Assembly: GCA_963666505.2 (NCBI GenBank)
Contig: CAXXXL010000001.1
Span: 868,001 to 932,000, forward strand
DNA length: 64,000 bases
DNA from: JABGQS01 sp963666505
GTDB taxonomy: Bacteria; Bacillota; Clostridia; Christensenellales; SZUA-584
Direction: 5' to 3'
Part shown: one piece after another, positions 63,715 through 64,000 of the stretch
Numbering within the stretch: the stretch's first letter is position 1
Layout of the letters: every line of letters begins with the position of its first letter
Made by a program: the position numbers and the translations under genes
The notes under the pieces: model-generated
The model's database searches: none
What the model saw: only the letters and a program-made list of their open reading frames with translations
Told to the model about the DNA's origin: nothing

Positions 63715-64000
63715 ATGAGCAAGACATTAGGAATAGCTTTTGGCGGAAGCGGTGCAGAGGGCATTGCAGGCATAGCGTACATACGTGCACTTGAAGAGCT
63801 CGGTATTGAGCCGGCGATAGTTTCGGGCACTGGGATAGGCGGTGCAGTAGCTGCAATGTATGCAGCCGGCATGAAGAGCGCTGATATGATCGCCTTTCTG
63901 GAAGACGTAAATTTTCCCGGCGCAAAAAGGCCAATAAACGAAAACAAAGTAAAAGACGCAAAATACGGGATACTTGATGACATGGGACTGGAGGACTATT
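63715..64000 (+). CDS. Patatin-like protein lacking the catalytic serine (partial, runs off the window)
   Basis: 95 residues visible from ATG 63715 with GGGG upstream. MSKTLGIAFGGSGAEGIAGI and EELGIEPAIVSGTGIGGAVA clearly parallel the upstream patatin. But the elbow reads G-T-G-I-G instead of G-T-S-S-G, so the nucleophile serine is glycine, and the oxyanion loop is altered (GGSGAEG). It is probably a non-catalytic partner or regulator of the upstream enzyme. Confidence 0.8.
   Translation, partial: MSKTLGIAFGGSGAEGIAGIAYIRALEELGIEPAIVSGTGIGGAVAAMYAAGMKSADMIAFLEDVNFPGAKRPINENKVKDAKYGILDDMGLEDY

Noticed and set aside
1..64000. CRISPR arrays, rRNA genes or prophage
   Set aside because: No regularly spaced repeats, rRNA sequence or phage structural genes were seen; the repeats found are IS ends and one duplication.

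Overview
The window looks like the chromosome of a low-GC, monoderm, probably fermentative Firmicute (Clostridia-like). The signs are strong AGGAGG-type ribosome binding sites, many TTG/GTG starts, lipobox lipoproteins, Bacillus-type promoters, a Tn4451-like mobilisable element with a large serine recombinase, and a ferredoxin-type aldo/keto reductase. Nearly all the accessory content is carbohydrate catabolism cut up by insertion sequences.

1-7.3 kb: a decaying sugar locus. A URO-D family gene (cut by the window edge) and a cupin gene are intact. They are followed by broken genes for an SDR dehydrogenase, a TIM-barrel sugar isomerase/epimerase, a DUF6786-like protein, a class II aldolase (split by an IS1595 element with a clean target duplication) and a rhamnulokinase-like kinase. 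7.4-21 kb: an intact, co-directional cluster starting with a LacI regulator: URO-D protein, DUF4432 sugar epimerase-like protein, full-length transketolase, L-fucose/L-arabinose isomerase-like protein, Zn-dehydrogenase, FGGY kinase, second MDR dehydrogenase, SDR, and two more URO-D proteins. Isomerase, kinase and transketolase together suggest a non-oxidative route for an unidentified sugar. 21-22.6 kb: a scar holding a 222-bp duplicate of a promoter and gene start found at 31.5 kb, an IS3 fragment and the 3' end of a dehydrogenase gene. 22.7-29.1 kb: a sugar ABC transporter (lipoprotein binding protein, double ATPase, two permeases), then a leucine-rich-repeat lipoprotein and a UlaG-like metallo-hydrolase.

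29.2-31.4 kb: a mosaic of three IS3-family elements. 31.6-43.9 kb: an acetoin-dehydrogenase-type complex with two paralogous E1 alpha/beta pairs but one E2 and one E3. Between the two E1 pairs lie an AraC regulator, a Zn-dehydrogenase, an SDR, a glycerate kinase and a tartronate-semialdehyde reductase. 44-46.9 kb: an IS1182 and an IS256 element, end to end, next to a truncated esterase gene.

47.6-52.1 kb is the most unusual segment: a secreted alpha/beta hydrolase, a phytoene-desaturase-like flavoprotein behind a perfect consensus promoter, a Rieske non-haem iron oxygenase, and a heliorhodopsin with its retinal lysine and counterion. The heliorhodopsin has its own upstream palindromes. No retinal-forming oxygenase is visible. 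52.3-58.7 kb: a mobilisable element (RHH protein, MobC, relaxase, TnpW-like protein, large serine recombinase) beside tRNA-Ser(GGA), itself invaded by an IS110 element whose upstream non-coding end folds like a bridge RNA. 58.9-64 kb: ordinary chromosomal genes (lipoprotein, flavodoxin-like protein, HAD phosphatase, Fe-S aldo/keto reductase, SDR) and two tandem patatin-like genes, the second lacking the catalytic serine.
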